A stretch of DNA of 5,165 nucleotides from Bacillota bacterium (GTDB lineage: Bacteria > Bacillota > Clostridia > Christensenellales > Aristaeellaceae): the NCBI GenBank assembly GCA_023459675.1, contig JAEWTC010000032.1, positions 1-5,165 of the forward strand, given 5' to 3'. Made by a program: the position numbers and the translations under genes. Below the pieces are notes generated by a model that saw only the letters and a program-made list of their open reading frames with translations, was not told where the DNA came from and searched no databases. Position 1 is the stretch's first letter. Each line of letters opens with the position of its first letter. Positions 1-5,165 of this stretch are shown here, in pieces.

Positions 1-841
1 TATGGACGAGGTAGGCCTCGTGGCGGTTTCGGTGACCGAGGAGGGGTTGATCCGCGTGCGGCCCATCGGCGGGATCGACCCCCGGGTGCTGGTGTCCAAG
101 CGCGTGAAGGTGGGCTACGGGGAAGGCGCCGCAGCCGGGGTGATCGGCTACCCGCCCATCCACCTGCAAACCGAGGAAGAGGAAAAGGCCCCGCCCAGTA
201 TGGACAAGCTGACCGTGGATATCGGCGCGAAGGACAAGGCGGAGGCCGAGGGTATTGCGCCCAAGGGCACGTACATTACGTTCGATACGCCCTACACCCC
301 CTTTGGGGACGGCTTTGTGTGCGCCAAGGCGCTGGACGACCGCGTGGGCGTGTATAACCTGCTGCGCCTGCTTGCCACGCCCTACGACGGCGAGCTGATT
401 TTTGCCTTCACCACGCAGGAAGAGGTGGGGCTGCGCGGCGCGTATGCCGCGGGCTACCGCGTGCAGCCGGAGATCGGAATTATTCTGGAAGGCACCACCG
501 CCAACGATCTGGGAGACACGCCCGACGCTTTGAAGGTGTGCGCGCTGGGCAAAGGCCCCAGCGTATCGTTTATGGATAACGCGTCCATCGCGGACCAGGG
601 GCTGTTCAAGCTGACGCTCGCCGCGGGCCGGGAGCATAACGTGCCGTTCCAGATCAAACAATTCGTGTCCGGCGGCAACGATTCGGGCGCGGTGCAGCGT
701 TCCGGCGCGGGCGTGAAAACCGTGGTGCTGTCCGTGCCCTGCCGCAATATCCACAGCCCCGCGTCGGTGTGCAATCTTTCCGACGTGGATAACCAGATGG
801 AACTCGCCAAAGCCGTGCTTGCGCGTTTGATGAAAGGATGA
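1..841 (+). CDS. M42 family metallopeptidase, 5' partial
   Basis: This is a cytosolic di-metal aminopeptidase of family M42 (endoglucanase M/FrvX/YsdC type), which trims N-terminal residues from peptides, usually as a large tetrahedral oligomer. The start lies outside the window. The first visible residues, MDEVGL, match the internal family motif AHMDE-(V/I)-G, so the metal-binding His and roughly 60 N-terminal residues are missing, and the ATG at position 2 is not a start. Numbering from that Met, the visible landmarks are LDDR (bridging Asp at 112 or 113), QEEVGLRG (catalytic and metal Glu 140/141), LEGTTAND (metal ligand Glu163), GGNDSGA (224-230) and the final metal His251 in NIHSP. The PDZ-like insert domain corresponds to about residues 15-95. 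All catalytic elements in the visible part are intact. It is followed at once by a paralogue, most likely in one operon. The exact substrate cannot be read from the sequence. Confidence 0.93.
   Translation, partial: MDEVGLVAVSVTEEGLIRVRPIGGIDPRVLVSKRVKVGYGEGAAAGVIGYPPIHLQTEEEEKAPPSMDKLTVDIGAKDKAEAEGIAPKGTYITFDTPYTPFGDGFVCAKALDDRVGVYNLLRLLATPYDGELIFAFTTQEEVGLRGAYAAGYRVQPEIGIILEGTTANDLGDTPDALKVCALGKGPSVSFMDNASIADQGLFKLTLAAGREHNVPFQIKQFVSGGNDSGAVQRSGAGVKTVVLSVPCRNIHSPASVCNLSDVDNQMELAKAVLARLMKG
833..838 (+). promoter_or_regulatory. Shine-Dalgarno site for the second M42 gene
   Basis: AAAGGA lies inside the last codons of the upstream gene. It sits 10 nt before the ATG at 849 but only 4 nt before the in-frame GTG at 843. 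The spacing favours 849 as the start and makes the second gene translationally close-coupled to the first. Confidence 0.6.
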
Positions 842-848
842 AGTGCAA

Positions 849-1832
849 ATGAGAGAACTGATACAGCAGCTGACCGCCATATACGGCCCCAGCGGGCGGG
901 AAACCTCCGTGGCCGCCGTGATTGAGAGCCTGGTCACACCCTACGTGGACAGCGTCCGCCGCGACGCGCTTGGCAACCTCATCTGCGAGAAAAAAGGAAA
1001 CGGCAAAAAGCGCGTTATGTTTGCCGCGCATATGGACCACATCGGCCTGATCGTCACCCACGCGGAGAAGGAAGGCTTTCTGCGCGTCAGCAACGTGGGC
1101 GGCATCAGCGTAAACAACAGCCGCGCCCGGCGCGTGAAGTTTCAAAACGGCGTGGAAGGCGTGCTCTACGAGCAGGCCCTGAAGGAAAACGAGAAAAGCG
1201 CCCTGACCACCCTGTACATCGATATCGGCGCGAAGGACGCGGCCGAGGCCCTGTCCATGGTGGAGCTTGGGGATATCGCCGTGTATGCCGAGCCCGCCTT
1301 CGCGGTGGGCGCGCACCGCATGGCCGCCCCCGCCATGGACGACCGCGCCGCCTGCGCGCTTTTGATCGAGCTATTGAAAAACCTGCCGGAAAACCACGTC
1401 GATCTCGTGGCCGTGTTCACCGCGCAGGAAGAGGTGGGCTTGCGCGGGGCTACGGTATCCGCGTACTCCGTAGAGCCGGACGAAGGTATCGCGCTGGACG
1501 TGACCATCGCGGGCGATATCCCGGAGATGAAATTAAACGCCGTGAAGATGGGAGAGGGCGTCGCCATCAAAATTAAAGACGCGCGCAGCATTTCCAACCC
1601 CGACGTCGTTTCCCGCATGATCGCGGCGGCGCAGGCGGCGGGCGTGCCCTTCCAGCGCGAGGTGCTGCCCTACGGCGGTACGGACGCGGGCGCTATGCAG
1701 CTGTCCCGCGGCGGCATGCCGGTGGGCACGGTTTCCATTCCCTGCCGCTACGTGCACTCCGCCTGCGAGATGATCGACTTAAACGACATGGAAGGCGCGA
1801 AGAAGCTGCTGATCGAGTACGTAAAGGCATAA
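849..1832 (+). CDS. M42 family metallopeptidase, complete
   Basis: A complete 327-residue M42 aminopeptidase, the usual family length, and a paralogue of the gene just upstream. Numbered from the ATG at 849, it shows the GPSGRE motif near the N-terminus (13-18) and the metal site His61/Asp63 in AHMDH. These are followed by the bridging Asp of MDDR (164), the Glu pair of QEEVGLRG (194/195), Asp217 in LDVTIAGD, the GGTDAGA loop (276-282) and the last ligand His303 in YVHS. The insert domain lies around residues 70-155. The family usually has AHMDE; here the Glu is a His, while the metal-binding His and Asp are kept. The start follows from the ribosome-site spacing; an in-frame GTG at 843 would add two residues. 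Adjacency to the first gene suggests co-transcription and a shared role in peptide turnover. Whether the two subunits form a mixed complex is unknown. Confidence 0.94.
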   Translation: MRELIQQLTAIYGPSGRETSVAAVIESLVTPYVDSVRRDALGNLICEKKGNGKKRVMFAAHMDHIGLIVTHAEKEGFLRVSNVGGISVNNSRARRVKFQNGVEGVLYEQALKENEKSALTTLYIDIGAKDAAEALSMVELGDIAVYAEPAFAVGAHRMAAPAMDDRAACALLIELLKNLPENHVDLVAVFTAQEEVGLRGATVSAYSVEPDEGIALDVTIAGDIPEMKLNAVKMGEGVAIKIKDARSISNPDVVSRMIAAAQAAGVPFQREVLPYGGTDAGAMQLSRGGMPVGTVSIPCRYVHSACEMIDLNDMEGAKKLLIEYVKA

Positions 1833-1853
1833 CCGCCCTTTCGAAAAACAATC

Positions 1854-1889
1854 GCGCCTCCGGCTGCCTTACGGCCGGAGGCGCTTTTT
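1854..1889 (+). terminator. Intrinsic terminator of the M42 pair
   Basis: A perfect 11-bp stem (GCGCCTCCGGC at 1854-1864 with its complement at 1874-1884) has a 9-nt loop and is followed directly by TTTTT. It begins 21 nt after the stop of the second peptidase gene, so it ends that transcript. Confidence 0.92.
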
Positions 1890-1920
1890 GCCGTCCTGCG
1901 GGGGCGAGGGGCCGCGGCCG

Positions 1921-1949
1921 TTGACAAGGGTGGAACGTAAGTCTATAAT
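1921..1949 (+). promoter_or_regulatory. Consensus SigA-type promoter
   Basis: A perfect TTGACA (-35, 1921-1926) is separated by exactly 17 bp from a perfect TATAAT (-10, 1944-1949). Transcription should start near 1956-1958. It lies just after the preceding terminator and faces the secreted-protein gene, which it must drive. No operator-like inverted repeat is evident around it, so strong constitutive expression is the simplest reading. Confidence 0.88.
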
Positions 1950-2032
1950 CGGTTCGAATGGGAATAAAAACCAGAAGGAACCGGAGCGGCGCACAGGCAC
2001 ACAGCTGCGCAGGCACGCGGATCGTGAACGTT

Positions 2033-2707
2033 ATGAGCGGAAAAAATTGTAAGTTTTGGATCATTCTGACTGTCCTGCTGCTGTGTTTGCTGCCCGCGCT
2101 GGCTTCAGCCGGTTCGCTGACCACATTCTACAACGCGGATTCCAACGCCGTCGGTTTTTTGTTCAACCTCACGGCAATCGGCGCGGACGATCTGATGATC
2201 GATTCGTTCGACGTCAACCTGACGGACGAAAATAACCCGGCCACCATTGCCCTGTACTACCGCGAGGGCGGGTATGCGGGGTTTGAACACGACGCCTCCG
2301 CGTGGACGTACCTGGGCGCCGCCACGGTCACCGCGATGGGGAAGAACAACGTCACGCATCTGCCGGTCGGCGGGCTGCGCCTGACCGCGGGGAAAACCTA
2401 CGGCGTCTACATGTACGCTACGGACGCCGATACCGTACCCCGCTTCCGGTATTCCGCGGCGCTGGTGAGTCCCCTGTTTGAAAACGAAGCGCTCAGGCTT
2501 TCCGGCGGCAGCGGAACTTCCGGCAGTTTGTTTTCCGGAATGATCCATGATCCGCGCACCTGGAACGGCACGGTCTATTATTCCGTCGCGCCGTCCGTTC
2601 CCGCCACGGGGGATACGGCCGGAACCGCCCTCGCGTTCTGGGCGTTACTTGCGCTTGCCGCGCCCGCGGCCGCGCTGTGGCTGCGCAAACGGGCTTCCCG
2701 CGGCTGA
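2033..2707 (+). CDS. Secreted beta-sandwich protein with a sortase-like C-terminal anchor
   Basis: A 224-residue extracellular protein of no established function. The signal peptide spans residues 1-26 (Lys-containing start, a hydrophobic run of about 15 residues, ALASA before Gly27). The central part (about 28-185) is predicted to be all beta. It has the look of a domain common in exported bacterial proteins, with segments such as DSFDVNL, WTYLGAATV, GLRLTAGKTYGVY and the closing PRTWNGTVYYS. This resemblance is from memory and no family name is claimed. The tail has PATGD (190-194), a hydrophobic stretch of about 18 residues and RKR. That layout is of the LPXTG sortase-signal type, although the motif reads VPATGD. 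The ATG at 2033 was chosen because the signal peptide begins there; an in-frame ATG at 1958 would add 25 basic residues and sit on the predicted transcription start. The ribosome site is weak (GGA at 2019-2021). Confidence 0.8.
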   Translation: MSGKNCKFWIILTVLLLCLLPALASAGSLTTFYNADSNAVGFLFNLTAIGADDLMIDSFDVNLTDENNPATIALYYREGGYAGFEHDASAWTYLGAATVTAMGKNNVTHLPVGGLRLTAGKTYGVYMYATDADTVPRFRYSAALVSPLFENEALRLSGGSGTSGSLFSGMIHDPRTWNGTVYYSVAPSVPATGDTAGTALAFWALLALAAPAAALWLRKRASRG

Positions 2708-2840
2708 AAACGGGCGGCGCGGCGCCCGGGCAGGCGCAGCGGGGGAAACGCCGATGCCCTTGTCCGCTTCTCTGGGATACCCTGGCTGCGCGGCCTTGCG
2801 GCCTTTCAGCCCAATGGATAGAGAAAGAAAGGAAATGCGT
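2708..2840 (+). other. Intergenic gap between the two secreted-protein genes
   Basis: A GC-rich spacer of 133 nt. I see no convincing promoter and no stem followed by a T-run, so read-through from the upstream gene is likely. An open frame runs through it into the next gene, but it has no ribosome site and low-complexity Arg/Pro-rich content, so it is not called coding. Confidence 0.5.
2828..2833 (+). promoter_or_regulatory. Shine-Dalgarno site deciding the start at 2841
   Basis: AAAGGA lies 7 nt before the ATG at 2841. An in-frame ATG at 2835 is only 1 nt away from it and an upstream frame extension has no such site, so 2841 is the start. Confidence 0.8.
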
Positions 2841-3599
2841 ATGAAAAACCGTTGGCTATGTCTGCTGCTGGCCCTTCTCCTTACGGCAAGTATGCCTGCC
2901 GCCGCTCTTGCGCAGGAGCGCGGGTACGAAACTCCGGAGGCTTGCGCGCAAGCGCTGTTTGACGCGCTGCAAACGCAGGACGTTGCATTGATGGAAAGCT
3001 GCATGGCGTTTGAGGAAATGGCGGCGGGCTTTGATTACCAGGCGCAGGCGGAGCGCATGAAATCCGCGCCTACGTTCGTGTTTCAATTGCCCGCAACCGA
3101 CGCGTTTACAGAGATTTATAACGTGGAAACGATGCGGCGGAATTGGTATATGCGGGTTTCCTCCCTCATTCTGTACGCGGCCGACCCGGCCCTTGCGGCG
3201 CTCCTGTTCGACGGTAAAACCTACAGCGTCTCCAGCGAAGAATATACGACGATCCTAGCTTCCGTAGACTCGCTCGATACGGATAACGTGCTTGCCGATT
3301 ACGAGTATCAGGGCACCATCGCCCCTTCGGAGATCAGCGCCGCGGCGGACGCGTATGCCAAGCAGGAAATGCAGGAGAGGCTGCAAAGCACCATGGCGTG
3401 CTGGGGGATCGATACCTTTACCGAGCTTGCCATGGTGGTGCAGAAAACTGGCGGCTCGCTGTTTAACGGAAAAATAACCTACATTCTTCCCGTGCGGTTT
3501 GTGCAGGTCGACGGCCGGTGGCTGATCGACCCCAACGGCTCCATGCTGGGCTCGATCCTTGGCCTGCGCTCGACCGATCTCGTAATGGAAATGCCCTGA
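2841..3599 (+). CDS. Secreted protein of unknown function
   Basis: A 252-residue exported protein. The signal peptide covers residues 1-24 (MKNRW, then a Leu/Ala-rich core, AALA before Gln25) and has no lipobox Cys, so it is probably released or surface-associated. The mature start (ETPEACAQALFDALQTQD, 30-47) is a predicted helix. It recalls the opening of NTF2/SnoaL-like or DUF4878-like secreted domains, in which a helix is followed by a curved sheet. The end, VRFVQVDGRWLIDPN (218-232), fits the last strands of such a fold. The middle is mixed helix and strand, with no catalytic motif that I can see. Family membership is inference. It follows the beta-sandwich gene by 133 nt with no visible promoter and ends 21 nt before a strong terminator, so the two secreted proteins probably share a transcript from 1921. 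Confidence 0.85.
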   Translation: MKNRWLCLLLALLLTASMPAAALAQERGYETPEACAQALFDALQTQDVALMESCMAFEEMAAGFDYQAQAERMKSAPTFVFQLPATDAFTEIYNVETMRRNWYMRVSSLILYAADPALAALLFDGKTYSVSSEEYTTILASVDSLDTDNVLADYEYQGTIAPSEISAAADAYAKQEMQERLQSTMACWGIDTFTELAMVVQKTGGSLFNGKITYILPVRFVQVDGRWLIDPNGSMLGSILGLRSTDLVMEMP

Positions 3600-3620
3600 T
3601 CCCAAGGGCTCCGCCCATGC

Positions 3621-3659
3621 AAACGCCCCGCCCGCAGAATGCGGGCGGGGCGTTTTTTT
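3621..3659 (+). terminator. Strong intrinsic terminator, first copy of a 35-bp palindrome
   Basis: A perfect 16-bp stem (3621-3636 with 3640-3655) closes a GAA triloop. The core is CGCCCCGCCCGCA. It runs into seven T residues (3653-3659), a textbook rho-independent terminator for the secreted-protein unit. The same 35-bp palindrome occurs in the opposite orientation at 4881-4915. Confidence 0.93.
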
Positions 3660-3692
3660 GCGCGTTGCGCACGGAGAAATGTATACTTCTTA

Positions 3693-3721
3693 TTGTCAAC
3701 TTTCGCGGCTTGTATTATACT
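3693..3721 (+). promoter_or_regulatory. SigA-type promoter of the membrane-protein gene
   Basis: TTGTCA (3693-3698, one mismatch to the -35 consensus) is followed after 17 bp by TATACT (3716-3721, one mismatch to TATAAT). It lies in a locally AT-rich stretch right after the terminator, the expected place for a new transcription unit. The start would be near 3728. Confidence 0.72.
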
Positions 3722-3727
3722 GACGGC

Positions 3728-3846
3728 AGTAAACCATGTTCCGGTACGATCGCGGACACTTCCGTCCCAGTAGGACCATGAATACACGCATTGCGCTTCC
3801 GGGCGCACTGTTTCATAACCGAGGTTTGAAAGGAGATCGGTTTCTT
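3728..3846 (+). other. Long 5' leader of the membrane-protein gene
   Basis: About 118 nt separate the predicted transcription start from the ATG. I recognise no riboswitch or T-box consensus in it. An in-frame ATG at 3778 exists, but its only purine run (AGGA at 3772-3775) is 2 nt away, too close to serve as a ribosome site. The region is recorded as an untranslated leader of unknown role. Confidence 0.4.
3829..3835 (+). promoter_or_regulatory. Shine-Dalgarno site deciding the start at 3847
   Basis: AAAGGAG is a near-perfect ribosome site, 11 nt before the ATG at 3847 and the only good one in the leader. It fixes the protein start at MDDEKEK. Confidence 0.82.
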
Positions 3847-4779
3847 ATGGATGATGAAAAGGAGAAGAGACAACCGATTCTGTTCGGGTTATTGCTCTCC
3901 GCCGCGATCGCCGTGGTTGCGATCATTGTGCTCGTTGTGAATGCGATCGTCGGGCCATGGCGTTACACGGAAGCGCTGAAGTGGGTTCTGCTCACGGTTC
4001 TGTGCATTGGGTTCCTGCTGAGTATTGTTCTGGGCGCTGTTCTCCTGTACCGCGAGCTGATGGGAAACGGCGAGGATGGAAAGGCGAAAAAAGACGAGGA
4101 TAAAAAGGCAAACGAAGCGGCGCAGATGACAAAAAGCGGCGTAATCAGGCAGCCGAAGACCGGCGGCGACCAGGCGAAACCATACGATCCGCTTAGCTGT
4201 AAGGACGAGAGTATCCGTGTTTTTCGTACGATGACAGCGAACGTGAAAGCCATCAGTGACATCTATAGAATCAGCAAAAACCAGGCAAGCGTCGCTTTCA
4301 TCCTTTCCGTCAGCTTCTGCGCCGCTGGTTTGGTATTGCTGTTTCTGCCGCTCATTCTGGGGGCAATGAGGTTATACAGCGATTCGGTTGCGATGGTAGG
4401 GATCATCGGAGGCGCGGTATCCGAACTGTTCGGCGGCACGGTACTGCTGGTGCAGAAAGGCTCGTCCACGCAATTCAAACAATTCTACGAAGCGCTGCAC
4501 GATAACGAAATGCTTCTGGCTGCGATAACGCTTGCGGAGAAGCTGCCTGAAAAGCAGCGGGAGTCTGCGTTTGAGAAAATTATCGAGAGTTCGCTCAAAT
4601 GCATGACGGACAACAGCAAGGCTTCCTCCACGGGCGATTCGGGCGAGCCCGCCGCAAAGCCTACCGCCGGCGAGGCCGGGGCAAAACCCGCGGCGGCGAA
4701 ACCAAACGGGAAAGCCGGGCAGGCGGGCGGGCAGAAGCCGGGCGCGCCTTCCGGCGCGGGGAAGGCAAACGGCGGGTGA
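3847..4779 (+). CDS. Four-helix membrane protein with a TRADD-N-associated 2-TM-like domain
   Basis: A 310-residue inner-membrane protein. The hydrophobic segments are at about 11-34, 46-68, 149-172 and 181-202, which would put both ends in the cytoplasm. A charged, Lys/Asp/Glu-rich cytoplasmic linker (about 75-145) separates the two helix pairs. The part from about 135 to 252 has this order: DIYRISKNQAS helix, two TM helices joined by a short loop, then a helical stretch with QFYEALHDN and LAEKLPEKQRESAFEKI. That order matches my recollection of the two-TM domain linked to TRADD-N in predicted bacterial conflict systems (CyanoTRADDas_TM). No TRADD-N, nuclease, NTPase or other effector partner is visible here. 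Residues 262-310 form a disordered tail of Ala, Gly, Pro and Lys. Two 60-base blocks in the gene (4201-4320) count 47-48% GC, against 68% in a block of the second peptidase gene (1321-1380). It has its own promoter and is bracketed by inverted hairpins. Function is unknown; the family call is tentative. Confidence 0.8.
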   Translation: MDDEKEKRQPILFGLLLSAAIAVVAIIVLVVNAIVGPWRYTEALKWVLLTVLCIGFLLSIVLGAVLLYRELMGNGEDGKAKKDEDKKANEAAQMTKSGVIRQPKTGGDQAKPYDPLSCKDESIRVFRTMTANVKAISDIYRISKNQASVAFILSVSFCAAGLVLLFLPLILGAMRLYSDSVAMVGIIGGAVSELFGGTVLLVQKGSSTQFKQFYEALHDNEMLLAAITLAEKLPEKQRESAFEKIIESSLKCMTDNSKASSTGDSGEPAAKPTAGEAGAKPAAAKPNGKAGQAGGQKPGAPSGAGKANGG

Positions 4780-4803
4780 AACCCGTGCGGCCGGCGCGGG
4801 GAA
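4751..4803 (+). repeat. 13-bp direct repeat across the stop codon
   Basis: CCGGCGCGGGGAA occurs at 4751-4763 inside the disordered tail and again at 4791-4803, just past the stop codon. The copies are 40 bp apart and lie in different reading frames relative to the gene. Confidence 0.7.
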
Positions 4804-4823
4804 ACGGATCGCCGGGCAAGGCG

Positions 4824-4846
4824 CGGCGGCAGTCAACTTGCCGCCG
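4824..4846. repeat. Small hairpin in the 3' intergenic region
   Basis: An 8-bp stem (CGGCGGCA at 4824-4831 with its complement at 4839-4846) has a 7-nt loop. There is no T-run after it, so it is not a terminator by itself. It could be a 3' UTR structure or chance in GC-rich sequence. Confidence 0.35.
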
Positions 4847-4880
4847 GAACTACAGCGGCCGCAAGCGCGCCGGGCACGGC

Positions 4881-4919
4881 AAACGCCCCGCCCGCATTCT
4901 GCGGGCGGGGCGTTTTGTT
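4881..4919. terminator. Convergent-gene terminator, second (inverted) copy of the 35-bp palindrome
   Basis: The 16-bp stem (4881-4896 with 4900-4915) is identical to that at 3621-3655, but the loop is TTC, so the element is the exact reverse complement of the first copy. Plus-strand reading gives TTTTGTT after the stem (fair terminator). Minus-strand reading gives only TTT (weak). It lies between convergent genes, 102 nt after the membrane-protein stop and 18 nt from the end of the minus-strand gene, and may serve both. Confidence 0.75.
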
Positions 4920-4932
4920 CGGCTTGCGTCCA

Positions 4933-5165
4933 TTACTCCACGGTGAAAACCGCGTCTCCGGCAAAGGCGTCGTTCAGGTAGGCCGTCAGCTTGTATTCGC
5001 CCGCGGGCAGGGCGCCGTAATCGCGGATGATTTTGCGTAGCGCGGAATCAAACACGTAGTATTCCGAAACGGTCGTTTGATTGCCGTCGTACACCAGCAC
5101 GTCCGCAAGGGTGTACACGTCGCCGTTGGGCAGGCGCAGCACAAGCTGGAAATCCAGGTACTTGG
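4933..5165 (-). CDS. C-terminal end of a probable extracellular beta-rich protein, partial
   Basis: The frame is open to the right window edge, so only the last 76 residues are seen (KYLDFQLV onward). The GTG at 5142 is internal rather than a start. The visible part alternates short strands: LRLPNGDVYTL, a DGNQTTVSEYYVFD segment, a short helix (ALRKIIRDYG), then LPAGEYKLTAYLNDAFAGDAVFTVE. The closing pattern, in which GEYKLTAYLN is followed by a short turn and AVFTVE at the very end, is typical of the last strands of Ig-like or other beta-sandwich domains of exported proteins. No membrane segment or anchor follows. The signal peptide and other domains lie outside the window, so neither family nor function can be given. 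It is transcribed towards the membrane-protein gene. Confidence 0.75.
   Translation of the reverse strand, partial: KYLDFQLVLRLPNGDVYTLADVLVYDGNQTTVSEYYVFDSALRKIIRDYGALPAGEYKLTAYLNDAFAGDAVFTVE

Noticed and set aside
654..1757. Several minus-strand open frames over the peptidase genes
   Set aside because: They are GC-rich shadows of clearly conserved M42 coding sequence on the plus strand.
2770..2815. Possible terminator hairpin around GGCCTTGCGGCC after the beta-sandwich gene
   Set aside because: The stem is only about 4 bp and the T-run is three bases, too weak to call.
2547..2840. A 98-residue upstream extension of the secreted-protein frame
   Set aside because: It has no ribosome site, overlaps the end of the preceding gene and is Arg/Pro-rich low complexity. 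The SD and signal peptide place the start at 2841.
3736..3846. An N-terminal extension of the membrane protein from the ATG at 3736 or 3778
   Set aside because: There is no usable ribosome site for either, whereas AAAGGAG fits the ATG at 3847, and the extension looks like leader sequence.
3479..4946. A shared peptide RPARILRAGR in a minus-strand frame (3479-3808) and a plus-strand frame (4599-4946)
   Set aside because: It is only the translation of the inverted 35-bp hairpin in both places. The frames overlap real genes and show no other coding signs.
1..5165. CRISPR arrays, tRNA or rRNA genes, transposases and phage genes
   Set aside because: I found no regularly spaced repeats, no cloverleaf with a TTCGA-type arm and no transposase or integrase motifs in any frame.

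Overview
The window looks like a chromosomal stretch from a GC-rich Gram-positive bacterium of the Clostridia type, possibly an uncultured gut or anaerobic lineage. The support is strong purine Shine-Dalgarno sites (AAAGGA, AAAGGAG), two SigA-type promoters, short-loop GC-rich intrinsic terminators, Gram-positive-style signal peptides, and a C-terminal PATGD/hydrophobic/KR sorting-like tail. The taxonomic call is inference. I see no rRNA, tRNA, CRISPR array, transposase or integrase.

Left part (1-1889): two adjacent paralogous M42-family (glutamyl aminopeptidase/endoglucanase-type) metallopeptidases. The first has lost its N-terminus at the window edge. The second starts 7 bases after the first one's stop codon. 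A strong terminator closes the unit. They probably act together in cytosolic peptide breakdown.

Middle (1921-3659): a consensus SigA promoter (TTGACA-17-TATAAT) drives a secreted, probably surface-anchored beta-sandwich protein. It is followed on the same strand by a second secreted protein of unknown function, and a 16-bp-stem terminator ends this unit.

Right part (3693-4779): a separate promoter with a leader of about 118 nt precedes a four-helix membrane protein. Its second helix pair and following cytoplasmic helix resemble the 2-TM domain associated with TRADD-N in predicted bacterial conflict systems. It ends in a disordered Ala/Gly/Pro/Lys tail. The middle of this gene is clearly lower in GC than its neighbours.

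The gene is bracketed by two 35-bp hairpins that are exact reverse complements of each other (3621-3655 and 4881-4915). The second lies between convergent genes, and the 3' end of a minus-strand gene for a probable extracellular protein enters from the right edge. The membrane-protein gene with its inverted hairpin pair is the part most worth a second look; the rest appears to be ordinary chromosomal content.
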